This document shows, piece by piece, positions 1 through 5,989 of a DNA stretch of 6,536 nt. This DNA comes from Sphingobacterium thalpophilum (GTDB taxonomy: Bacteria > Bacteroidota > Bacteroidia > Flavobacteriales > Flavobacteriaceae), in NCBI GenBank assembly GCA_943325255.2, contig CALPOS020000123.1:1-6536 (forward strand), read 5' to 3'. Every line of letters begins with the position of its first letter. The first letter of the stretch is position 1. The notes under the pieces were generated by a model. The model was not told where the DNA came from, ran no database searches, and worked only from the letters and a program-made list of their open reading frames with translations. A program made the position numbers and the translations under genes.

Positions 1-429
1 ATGCATGGTCAATCCGTGTAACTGACGAGAAAGTCCTACGGCAAAGTCGCAGATATCAATCATTTCTTGAACTTCTCCGTAACCTTCTTGTAGTGATTTT
101 CCCATTTCGTAGGAAACCAATTTGCCTAATGCTTCTTTATTTTTTCGCAATTTTTCTCCAAACTGACGAACGATTTCACCTCGCTGAGGCGCTGGCATAA
201 GTCGAAAAGTTTTGAATGCTTCTGTTGCCGTTTGCATTACTTTTTCATAATCTGCAGGCGTCGTGGTTTTTACCGAACCTATTAATTGACCATCAACGGG
301 TGAATATGATTCTAATATTTCGCCGTTGGAAAAGTTGTTTTGACCTGTTGAAGTTCCTTCATTAATTGCTTTTACGCCCAATTGTGCTAAAGCTTCTTTC
401 ATTCCGAATTGGTCTGCTATTGTTGTCAT
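1..429 (-). CDS. Aldehyde dehydrogenase, ALDH7 (antiquitin / aminoadipate-semialdehyde dehydrogenase) type, N-terminal part
   Basis: The reverse-strand reading frame starts with ATG at 429 (MTTIADQFGMKEALAQLG) and stays open for 143 codons to the left edge, so the C-terminal two thirds of a protein usually about 510 residues long are missing. The segment RGEIVRQFGEKLR, then SYEMGKSLQEGYGEVQE and DICDFAVGLSRQLHG, matches my recollection of the antiquitin (ALDH7A1) N-terminal region closely. That family oxidises alpha-aminoadipate semialdehyde (lysine degradation) and related aldehydes with NAD+ in the cytoplasm. The catalytic Cys and Glu lie outside the window and cannot be checked. The neighbouring 3-hydroxyanthranilate dioxygenase raises the alternative that it handles 2-aminomuconate semialdehyde, but a terminator separates the two genes. 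The ALDH superfamily is certain, ALDH7 is very likely, and the substrate is uncertain. Confidence 0.88.
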   Translation of the reverse strand, partial: MTTIADQFGMKEALAQLGVKAINEGTSTGQNNFSNGEILESYSPVDGQLIGSVKTTTPADYEKVMQTATEAFKTFRLMPAPQRGEIVRQFGEKLRKNKEALGKLVSYEMGKSLQEGYGEVQEMIDICDFAVGLSRQLHGLTMH

Positions 430-499
430 TTATTAGTTATTTTTTGAATTATATCGATTTACTACGTCTGTTCGCAAATAAATTTGCTCGAGTGCGTGG

Positions 500-507
500 C
501 AAAAGTA
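500..507 (-). promoter_or_regulatory. Candidate -7 box of the aldehyde dehydrogenase promoter
   Basis: Read on the minus strand the bases are TACTTTTG, an exact match to the Bacteroidota -7 consensus TAnnTTTG. Transcription would begin near 493, giving a leader of roughly 65 nt before the ATG at 429. No TTG (-33 element) lies at the usual spacing; the upstream side is instead a very AT-rich tract (about 505-545). The same 12-mer surrounds the -7 box of the nuclease gene at 2445-2456. Confidence 0.45.
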
Positions 508-560
508 ATTATTAATTGATAATTAGTAATGTATAATTAACAATTCCTTTGCGGTAGAAT

Positions 561-676
561 GCCCTAGCCCTGATGGGAGCGGTTATCCTTTTTGTTTTTA
601 AGAAGTAACCCTTCGACTGCGCTCAGGGTGACAAAAAACAAAAAGATAGGAGCGCACAGCAGGTTCCCGGCTCCTA
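561..676. repeat. Structured intergenic repeat element resembling flavobacterial interspersed repeats
   Basis: Nested symmetry fills this non-coding stretch. A perfect 12-bp inverted repeat (ctttttgttttt at 588-599, its complement at 634-645) encloses an interior that holds a 5-bp stem accct/agggt (608-612 and 625-629). The core around 608-632 (cccttcgactgcgctcaggg) resembles a short repeat I recall scattered through intergenic regions of Bacteroidota and other bacteria. The left edge (gccctagccctgatgggagc) and the right edge (ggctcctaagaa) also resemble a repeat seen between Flavobacterium genes. Copy number cannot be judged from one window. The right end doubles as the terminator of the dioxygenase gene. 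The rest of the 430-685 gap holds only an AT-rich tract and the candidate promoter. Confidence 0.5.
633..676 (-). terminator. Rho-independent terminator after 3-hydroxyanthranilate dioxygenase
   Basis: Starting nine bases past the stop codon (686-688), the minus strand forms a 7-bp perfect stem taggagc/gctccta (arms at 670-676 and 647-653) with a 16-nt loop. It is followed directly by a T-rich run, tctttttgtttttt. This is the expected shape of an intrinsic terminator, although the loop is long. Confidence 0.6.
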
Positions 677-685
677 AGAAACAAA

Positions 686-1219
686 CTACATGATATATCT
701 TGGGTCGGTTTCCATGATTGTACCGCAATTGTTGCAGGTTCTCAACTGCTCTGAATTGTAGAAATGCTCATAGTGCGGCAGAAAATCTTTTTCGATATCG
801 TGTAACTCAAAATACACTTCGTAAAGCTTGTGATTGCAATTTTCGCAATGCCAAAGTAAACCATCTTTGAATCCTTTTCCAGCACGTTTGCGTTCGATAA
901 CCAACCCGATGGAGTTTTCGTAGCGTACTGGAGAGTGCGGTGTTTTCGCTGGATGCAGATACATATCGCCAGCATGCAATTCCATTTCTTTGCGTTCGCC
1001 GTTTTCTTGCACAATCACTTTAATCGAACCTTCGAGTTGGTAAAACAGTTCTTCTGTTTCGTTGTAGTGATAGTCTTTTCTGGCATTTGGACCTGCGACG
1101 ATCATTACAATATAATCTTCTGAATCTACGTAGATGTTTTTATTACCAATTGGCGGTTTTAACAAATGTTTGTTGTCTTTGATCCATTGATTAAGGTTGA
1201 AGGGTTTTGTAATTGCCAT
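686..1219 (-). CDS. nbaC: 3-hydroxyanthranilate 3,4-dioxygenase
   Basis: This cytoplasmic iron(II) dioxygenase opens the ring of 3-hydroxyanthranilate to 2-amino-3-carboxymuconate semialdehyde in the kynurenine route of tryptophan breakdown or quinolinate/NAD synthesis. The 177-residue protein has the normal length of the bacterial enzyme and its cupin fold. Iron ligands fit His51, Glu57 and His95, and the substrate-binding arginines fit Arg47 and Arg99 (motifs NARKDYHYNETEELFYQ and HPAKTPHSPVR). Glu109 in VIERKR fits the conserved active-site acid. The C-terminal rubredoxin-like second metal site is complete: Cys125-x2-Cys128 and Cys162-x2-Cys165. The start at MAITKPFNLNQW matches family N-termini. 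The 34 nt between the upstream terminator and the start hold only a weak -7-like match (TAGCTTTA on the minus strand, 1247-1254), so the promoter is uncertain. No other kynurenine gene is visible. The symbol could equally be haao. Confidence 0.97.
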   Translation of the reverse strand: MAITKPFNLNQWIKDNKHLLKPPIGNKNIYVDSEDYIVMIVAGPNARKDYHYNETEELFYQLEGSIKVIVQENGERKEMELHAGDMYLHPAKTPHSPVRYENSIGLVIERKRAGKGFKDGLLWHCENCNHKLYEVYFELHDIEKDFLPHYEHFYNSEQLRTCNNCGTIMETDPRYIM

Positions 1220-1253
1220 AGGATATTATATAAAATTCGAACTGTGTAAAGCT

Positions 1254-1281
1254 AAAAAAAGGCTAGCGTAAACTAACCTTT
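1254..1281 (-). terminator. Rho-independent terminator of the exported nuclease gene
   Basis: On the minus strand, about ten bases past the stop codon at 1291-1293, AAAGGTTAG and CTAGCCTTT form a 9-bp stem with one T-G wobble and a 6-nt loop (TTTACG). The stem runs into a tract of seven T (1254-1260). This is a textbook intrinsic terminator, and it separates the nuclease from the downstream dioxygenase gene. Confidence 0.82.
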
Positions 1282-1290
1282 GGGTATCAA

Positions 1291-2397
1291 CTATTTTGCT
1301 TCTTTAATAAGGTAAACATAAACGGGAAAGTGATCACTAAATCCAATTTCGTTTGCACCGTGTCGCAAAGGATAGCCTTTATACTGACCTGTTGTAGTGA
1401 TCATATATGGTTTGTTGTAAATGCCCGCTTTCCAATATCGAAAAGAAGAGTAATCTTTTCTGATTAATGCTTCTGAAACCATGATTTGGTCGAAGATATC
1501 TCCGGCATCGCGATAGAAAAGGGAAGCGTTTCCTTCTTTTGCCATTTGTTCAAAAGGATTGTAAATCCCGAATTCTGTTACTTCAGATTTCTTGAGTTTG
1601 GCCCCGATTCCTTCTTTTACGCTTTTATTGTAAGATCCATCATTCAAATCTCCCATCGTGATAATCTTTGCGTTAGGGTTGATTTTATAAATCGAATCCA
1701 TTATTTTTCGATTGAGTCTTCCGGCTTCTTCTCGAAAAGGACTACTCTTTTTCTCGCCACCAGATCGAGATGGCCAGTGATTGACCATGACGTTTACTTC
1801 TTCTCCGTCAAGAAATCCTGTTACCAGAAGTACGTCACGAGTATACACTCTTTCGCCAGCTTCGGCTTCTATTTTGTCTTTGTCGGCTTTATCTTCTTCT
1901 GTTTCTTTATCTTTCTCTTTTGATTTTGTTTCTTTTCTATAAATTAACAAAGGGATATTCACATAACTTGTGGGTTTGAAATGCTTTTTTTGATATAACA
2001 ATGCGACATCAATTCCTCGTTTGTCTGGCGAATCAAAATGAACAATACCATAATCGTGCACCGCTAATTTCGGTTCTTTGACAAGATCTTCTAGAACGCC
2101 TCTGTTTTCTATTTCGCAGCCCCCGATTAGCGTGGGTGCATTTGTATTCTCTGTTGAACCTATTTCTGATAAAACGCGCGCCAAATTTTCTAATTTTTTG
2201 TGGTACTTTTTGGAGGTCCAATTTTGAGCGCCATTGGGTAGCCACTCTTCGTCATTATTTGGATTGTTGATGGTGTCAAATAAATTTTCGAAATTGTAAA
2301 AAGCAACCGTATGAACACTAAATTTCTTTTGTTGAGAATGAACCGTCGTGACAACTAACAAGAGAAAAAGAAGTGTAAAAAATTTAGTACCTTTCAT
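1291..2397 (-). CDS. Exported endonuclease/exonuclease/phosphatase (EEP) family protein
   Basis: This 368-residue protein carries a signal peptide (MKGTKFFTLLFLLLVVTTVHS, probable cleavage before Gln22) and no lipobox, so it should be periplasmic or secreted. It has no visible type IX secretion C-terminal domain. The metal-dependent DNase I-like fold is shown by its motifs in order: FYNFENLFD (33-41), GGCEIEN (92-98, metal-binding Glu), KRGIDVALLY (127-135), NHWPSR (206-211, catalytic Asn/His), GDLND (249-253), FDQIM (302-306) and SDHFPV (354-359, catalytic Asp/His). All expected catalytic residues are present. The family cleaves phosphodiester or phosphomonoester bonds in nucleic acids, inositol phosphates or lipids; the substrate here is not settled by sequence. 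A highly charged Lys/Glu/Asp insert occupies residues 155-182. The gene diverges from a TonB receptor operon with a 137-bp shared control region, which suggests a joint role in scavenging. Confidence 0.92.
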   Translation of the reverse strand: MKGTKFFTLLFLLLVVTTVHSQQKKFSVHTVAFYNFENLFDTINNPNNDEEWLPNGAQNWTSKKYHKKLENLARVLSEIGSTENTNAPTLIGGCEIENRGVLEDLVKEPKLAVHDYGIVHFDSPDKRGIDVALLYQKKHFKPTSYVNIPLLIYRKETKSKEKDKETEEDKADKDKIEAEAGERVYTRDVLLVTGFLDGEEVNVMVNHWPSRSGGEKKSSPFREEAGRLNRKIMDSIYKINPNAKIITMGDLNDGSYNKSVKEGIGAKLKKSEVTEFGIYNPFEQMAKEGNASLFYRDAGDIFDQIMVSEALIRKDYSSFRYWKAGIYNKPYMITTTGQYKGYPLRHGANEIGFSDHFPVYVYLIKEAK

Positions 2398-2421
2398 GTG
2401 AATTTAGTATTAATTTAAAAT

Positions 2422-2440
2422 CAAGTTTAACATAAACTTG
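2422..2440. promoter_or_regulatory. Inverted repeat at the predicted start of nuclease transcription
   Basis: CAAGTTTA (2422-2429) and TAAACTTG (2433-2440) are perfect 8-bp complements separated by ACA. The dyad begins four bases beyond the candidate -7 box on the minus strand, so it covers the expected transcription start and the first leader bases of the nuclease gene. It could be an operator for a dimeric regulator or a small hairpin at the mRNA 5' end. Confidence 0.5.
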
Positions 2441-2444
2441 GCAC

Positions 2445-2452
2445 CAAAAGTA
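2445..2452 (-). promoter_or_regulatory. Candidate -7 box of the nuclease promoter
   Basis: The minus-strand sequence TACTTTTG matches the Bacteroidota -7 consensus TAnnTTTG exactly. Transcription would begin near 2438, giving a leader of about 40 nt to the ATG at 2397. No TTG is found at normal -33 spacing, so an activator or AT-rich upstream contacts may compensate. Confidence 0.5.
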
Positions 2453-2466
2453 ATTAATATTAATTA
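2451..2466. promoter_or_regulatory. Perfect 16-bp AT palindrome between divergent promoters
   Basis: TAATTAATATTAATTA equals its own reverse complement over all 16 bases. It lies between the outward-facing -7 boxes at 2445-2452 and 2473-2480, where the -33 regions of both promoters would fall. Composition alone makes such AT palindromes less surprising, so the operator role is only a suggestion. Confidence 0.4.
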
Positions 2467-2472
2467 AATAGG

Positions 2473-2480
2473 TACATTTG
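2473..2480 (+). promoter_or_regulatory. Candidate -7 box of the TonB receptor operon promoter
   Basis: TACATTTG matches TAnnTTTG exactly. The predicted start is near 2487, giving a leader of about 48 nt before the receptor ATG. The nearest upstream TTG (2438-2440) is 32 bp away, too far for a -33 element. A weaker inverted repeat, taagaa/ttctta (2488-2493 and 2501-2506), sits at the predicted start, mirroring the dyad on the nuclease side. Confidence 0.55.
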
Positions 2481-2534
2481 CATCCGTTAAGAAATAATTA
2501 TTCTTACTAAAAGACGAATTAATTTACATTATTT

Positions 2535-5345
2535 ATGAAAAAACTTTTTATTAGTACATTGTTTGTAATGCAGGTGGTTTTTGTTTTTGCGCAATCAGCT
2601 ACAGGAGTAACTGGAAAAGTAGTCGACTCAAAAACTCAGAAAGCGTTACAAAACGTTGTTGTTACAATTCTAAATTCAAATCTAACGGCTTTAACCGACA
2701 CTACCGGAAAATTTATTTTTGATGATGTGACCCCGGGAAATCAGTTATTACAAATTAGAACCCAAGGTTACGCAGACCAATTACTTCAGGTAGCAATTGA
2801 GTCAGGAAAACTTCTAGATTTAGGTACTGTTTTATTGGCGGAAGACCAAACTCAAGAACAGCAACTAAGCTTAATTACAATTACAGAAAATGATTTAGGA
2901 GATGACAGTAGTGGTTCGGAAAGTACTTCTGGTTTACTTCAAGCCAGTAGAGATGCTTTTCAGCAAGCGGCAGCATTCAACTGGGGTCAATCACGATTCC
3001 GAATTCGTGGTTTAGATAATGAATACGGTACCACCATGATTAATGGTGTTATTATGAACAAGATATATGACGGAAGACCACAATGGAATAATTGGGGAGG
3101 TTTGAATGATGCTACTAGAAATCAAGAATTTACTATGGGTACTGCACCATCAGATTATACTTTTGGGGGCATATTAGGAACGCAAGAAATCAATACTAGA
3201 GCTTCTATCTATAGAAAAGGATCTCGAGTGTCATTTTCGGGAACAAATACAAACTACACATGGCGAACTATGGGAACACATGCTTCTGGGATGGGAACCA
3301 ATGGTTGGGCATATGTTGTTTCCGCTTCCGGCAGAGGGGCAAATGAAGGTTATTTTGAAGGAACCGATTATGATTCTAAAGCTTTATTTGCCAGTATTGA
3401 AAAGAAATTCAATGATAGTCACTCTGTAAATTTCACTTCTATTTACTCGGAAAACAGTAGAGGTAGAACCTCTCCAAATTCGGATGAGGTGACCAATCTT
3501 GTTGGTGAAAAATATAACTCTTATTGGGGTTATTTCAACGGAAAAAAGAGAAATTCTAGAGACAGAGATGTTGTAGAGCCCGTATTGATGTTGTCGCACT
3601 ATTGGAAATTAAGCGACAAAACAACACTAACCACAAATGTGGCTCATCAATTTGGAAAAGTGGGAAATAGTCGTATCGATTTTCAAGGAGCAGACAATCC
3701 TGATCCAACCTATTACAGAAATCTACCTAGTTTTTATACTTCTGCTTATAACCCTGATGATTATACCGATTTCTTGGGAGATGACCCTCAAAATGTTGCT
3801 GATGGAATTTCTGCTGCTTCTAACTTTATTCAAAACAAACAATTGAATTGGTTGCAGATGTATCAGGCAAATCAAGCAACTTCAGACGGACATAGTGCCT
3901 ACATTTTATATGAAGATAGAACGGACGATAAAGTATGGACTGCCAATTCGTTTTTGGCTTCACAATTAGCTGACAACATTAATATGAATGCAGGAGTTAC
4001 CTATAGAAATTTAAGTTCACGTAACTTCCAAAATCTATTGGATTTACTAGGGGGACAGTTTTTTGAAGACTTTGACAATTTTCAGGTAGGAGACGAACAA
4101 CAACCAGACTTAAATAATCCTAATAGAAACGTGGGTGTTGGTGATACTTTCGGTTATAACTATAAATTATTAGCCAATACTATTGACGCTTTTACGCAAT
4201 TTAAATTTACCTACAAAAAAATAGATTTCTATATGGCTCAGTCATATACTCGCAGTGAATATCAACGAGAAGGGCTTTATCGAAATGGTCTATACCCAAA
4301 TAATTCTTTTGGGAAAAGTGCAAAATACACCTACGAAACCTTTGGTTTTAAAGGCGGTTTAACATACAAGTTGAGTGGAAGACAATTCTTGGGGCTTAAT
4401 GCTGCTTATATGACGAAAGCTCCAACATTGAGAAATGTATTCCCAAATGCACGTATTAACGACAATACGCTTGCTGGTTTAAGTCCAGAAAACATTACTA
4501 GTCTAGATGCAAGTTATATTATTAAAGCTCCTAAATTTAAATCTAGACTAACTGCGTTTTACACCAACATAAAAAATGCAACGGAAAACTCCTTTTTCTA
4601 CGGTGAAGGTATATTTGACGATGATAATGGAGATGGTGGTGATGCATTTGTTGCCGAAACTGTCAGCGATATAGAAAAAAAGAATGTTGGTTTAGAGCTG
4701 GGGATGGAATATAATCTTACTTCAACGATAAAATTAACGCTTGCTGGCGCATATGGAGAATATACCTTCAATAATAACCCTAACGTAAGTCTTAGTAACG
4801 ATAATCTAGCCTCTCCAACAAACACAAATCCTGTTACGGACTTTGGTAAAGCCAACCTAAAGGGATATCGCGTTTCTGGCGGTCCACAAACTGCCGCATC
4901 GTTTGGAGTTGAATATAGAGACCCAAAGTTTTGGTGGATTGGTGCTAATGCGAATTATCTTGCCAACAATTATCTAGATGTTTCTTCGTTATTAAGAACT
5001 AATAATTTCTACAAAAATCCAGCAGACCTAGAAGGACTCTCTTTTCCAGAAGCTTCAACTGCAAGAGCTAATGAATTATTAAAACAAGAACAATTTAAAG
5101 ACTTTACCTTAATCAACTTAACCGGTGGGAAATCATGGAGAATTAGTGGTAAAACAATTGGGTTTTTCGCCTCAGTGAATAATGTTTTTGATGTTGTTTA
5201 TAAAACTGGAGGATTTGAACAAACCAGAAACGCCAACTTTAGAGAGGTAAATCAGGATGTTTCAAGCGGGACTCCTGCTTTTGCACCAAGATATTTCTAT
5301 GGTTTTGGAAGAACCTATTTCGTTAATCTTTATGTTAACTTTTAA
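2535..5345 (+). CDS. TonB-dependent outer-membrane receptor with N-terminal CarboxypepD_reg-like domain
   Basis: This 936-residue receptor should import a ligand across the outer membrane using TonB/ExbBD energy. Residues 1-19 form a signal peptide ending FVFA|Q. Residues about 22-103 are a CarboxypepD_reg-like beta-sandwich (GVTGKVVDSKTQKALQNV, TDTTGKFIFDDV). A possible TonB-contact segment LSLITITEND (111-120) precedes a plug domain with RFRIRGLDNEYGTTMINGV (154-172). The remainder is rich in alternating aromatic and polar strands of a 22-strand barrel and ends in Phe936 (YFVNLYVNF), the usual signal for barrel assembly. A run of Asp/Gly/Asn at 695-703 could be a metal-binding loop. No SusD-like gene follows; two lipoprotein genes do, 10 and 7 bp apart, so all three are probably one operon. 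The leader has no strong Shine-Dalgarno, as is usual in this phylum. The substrate is unknown. Confidence 0.93.
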   Translation: MKKLFISTLFVMQVVFVFAQSATGVTGKVVDSKTQKALQNVVVTILNSNLTALTDTTGKFIFDDVTPGNQLLQIRTQGYADQLLQVAIESGKLLDLGTVLLAEDQTQEQQLSLITITENDLGDDSSGSESTSGLLQASRDAFQQAAAFNWGQSRFRIRGLDNEYGTTMINGVIMNKIYDGRPQWNNWGGLNDATRNQEFTMGTAPSDYTFGGILGTQEINTRASIYRKGSRVSFSGTNTNYTWRTMGTHASGMGTNGWAYVVSASGRGANEGYFEGTDYDSKALFASIEKKFNDSHSVNFTSIYSENSRGRTSPNSDEVTNLVGEKYNSYWGYFNGKKRNSRDRDVVEPVLMLSHYWKLSDKTTLTTNVAHQFGKVGNSRIDFQGADNPDPTYYRNLPSFYTSAYNPDDYTDFLGDDPQNVADGISAASNFIQNKQLNWLQMYQANQATSDGHSAYILYEDRTDDKVWTANSFLASQLADNINMNAGVTYRNLSSRNFQNLLDLLGGQFFEDFDNFQVGDEQQPDLNNPNRNVGVGDTFGYNYKLLANTIDAFTQFKFTYKKIDFYMAQSYTRSEYQREGLYRNGLYPNNSFGKSAKYTYETFGFKGGLTYKLSGRQFLGLNAAYMTKAPTLRNVFPNARINDNTLAGLSPENITSLDASYIIKAPKFKSRLTAFYTNIKNATENSFFYGEGIFDDDNGDGGDAFVAETVSDIEKKNVGLELGMEYNLTSTIKLTLAGAYGEYTFNNNPNVSLSNDNLASPTNTNPVTDFGKANLKGYRVSGGPQTAASFGVEYRDPKFWWIGANANYLANNYLDVSSLLRTNNFYKNPADLEGLSFPEASTARANELLKQEQFKDFTLINLTGGKSWRISGKTIGFFASVNNVFDVVYKTGGFEQTRNANFREVNQDVSSGTPAFAPRYFYGFGRTYFVNLYVNF

Positions 5346-5355
5346 AAATTTAACT

Positions 5356-5982
5356 ATGAAAACAATAAAACTTTTATCTTTCAGCTTTTTAGCTTTATCC
5401 TCTTTTTCCGGGTGCTCCCCTGAAAATGATATCAAAAATTCAACTATTGAACCGTTTGCTTTTTATCAAGATTTCACAGGAAGCGTCAGCGAAGCGACTG
5501 AAGGTCAACCCCTGGAAATTCAGGGATGGACCAATTTCGCAGAAGCTGGTACTGTTAAATGGGCGCAAGGATTTTATAGTGACACTAAATATGCTGAATT
5601 TACAGCCTATCAATCTGACGAAGCATCTAATATTGGTTGGCTGATTTCTCCTCCAATTAATATGGATTTACAGAAAGATGAAAAACTAGCTTTTGACGTT
5701 GCTCAAGCCTATGTAGGAACAAGTTCAAACTCGATTGAACTATTGATTGCGACGAACTACAACGGTACGGATGTTTTAAATGCAACATGGCAATCTGTAG
5801 CTTTTACCAGACCACCTCTTGATTACGATACAAACTTCGATTTTTTTAGCTCTGGGAAAATTGACTTATCTTCCTACACTGGCAATATTCACCTTGCATT
5901 CAAGTACAAAGGTTCAGGGACAAATACCTCATTAGACGGAACCTATTCCATTGACAACATCCGAATTTTTAATCAAAAGTAA
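5356..5982 (+). CDS. Choice-of-anchor J domain lipoprotein
   Basis: The start chosen is ATG 5356, ten bases after the receptor stop, because it opens directly on a lipoprotein signal MKTIKLLSFSFLALSSFSGC with the lipid-modified Cys20. An upstream ATG at 5257 in the same frame would lie inside the receptor gene and bury the signal. TAAAA at 5343-5347, overlapping the receptor stop, may help re-initiation. After Cys20 the acidic stretch SPEND resembles the export signal that sends Bacteroidota lipoproteins to the cell surface. The remaining ~185 residues form one beta-rich domain of the choice-of-anchor J type (cleaved-adhesin-like jelly roll): YQDF near the start, WTNF, YAEFTAYQSDE, NIGWLISPPINM, and a final YSIDNIRIF. 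Such folds often bind carbohydrate or other ligands; no catalytic motif is seen. It may present substrate to the receptor. The family call is from pattern recognition, and the function is inferred from context. Confidence 0.82.
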   Translation: MKTIKLLSFSFLALSSFSGCSPENDIKNSTIEPFAFYQDFTGSVSEATEGQPLEIQGWTNFAEAGTVKWAQGFYSDTKYAEFTAYQSDEASNIGWLISPPINMDLQKDEKLAFDVAQAYVGTSSNSIELLIATNYNGTDVLNATWQSVAFTRPPLDYDTNFDFFSSGKIDLSSYTGNIHLAFKYKGSGTNTSLDGTYSIDNIRIFNQK

Positions 5983-5989
5983 TTAGATT

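Noticed and set aside
505..545. AT-rich tract with repeated aattat/aattaa units as a possible replication or attachment site
   Set aside because: The units are degenerate and of simple composition, no DnaA-box or recombinase-site pattern is present, and similar tracts are common upstream of flavobacterial genes.
1486..1923. A 145-codon open frame on the plus strand opposite the nuclease
   Set aside because: It is antisense to a protein with every EEP motif intact, and its own product is an aromatic-rich, family-less translation typical of a shadow frame.
2422..2440. A Pho-box reading of the inverted repeat, which would suit a phosphate-scavenging locus
   Set aside because: The dyad does not contain TGTCA-like direct repeats; it is an inverted repeat, so PhoB control cannot be argued from it.
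4598..4855. Minus-strand open frame of 85 codons inside the receptor gene
   Set aside because: It is fully covered by a conserved receptor barrel region and has no recognisable protein features; it arises from codon composition.
5257..5355. In-frame upstream start extending the choice-of-anchor J lipoprotein by 33 residues
   Set aside because: The extension lies entirely within the receptor's coding sequence and its 10-bp spacer, and it would place the lipoprotein signal and lipobox internally; ATG 5356 starts exactly at the signal peptide.
2535..5982. Classical SusC/SusD pair
   Set aside because: The protein after the receptor is only 208 residues and beta-rich with a choice-of-anchor J pattern; it lacks the helical TPR-like character and length (about 450-600) of SusD.
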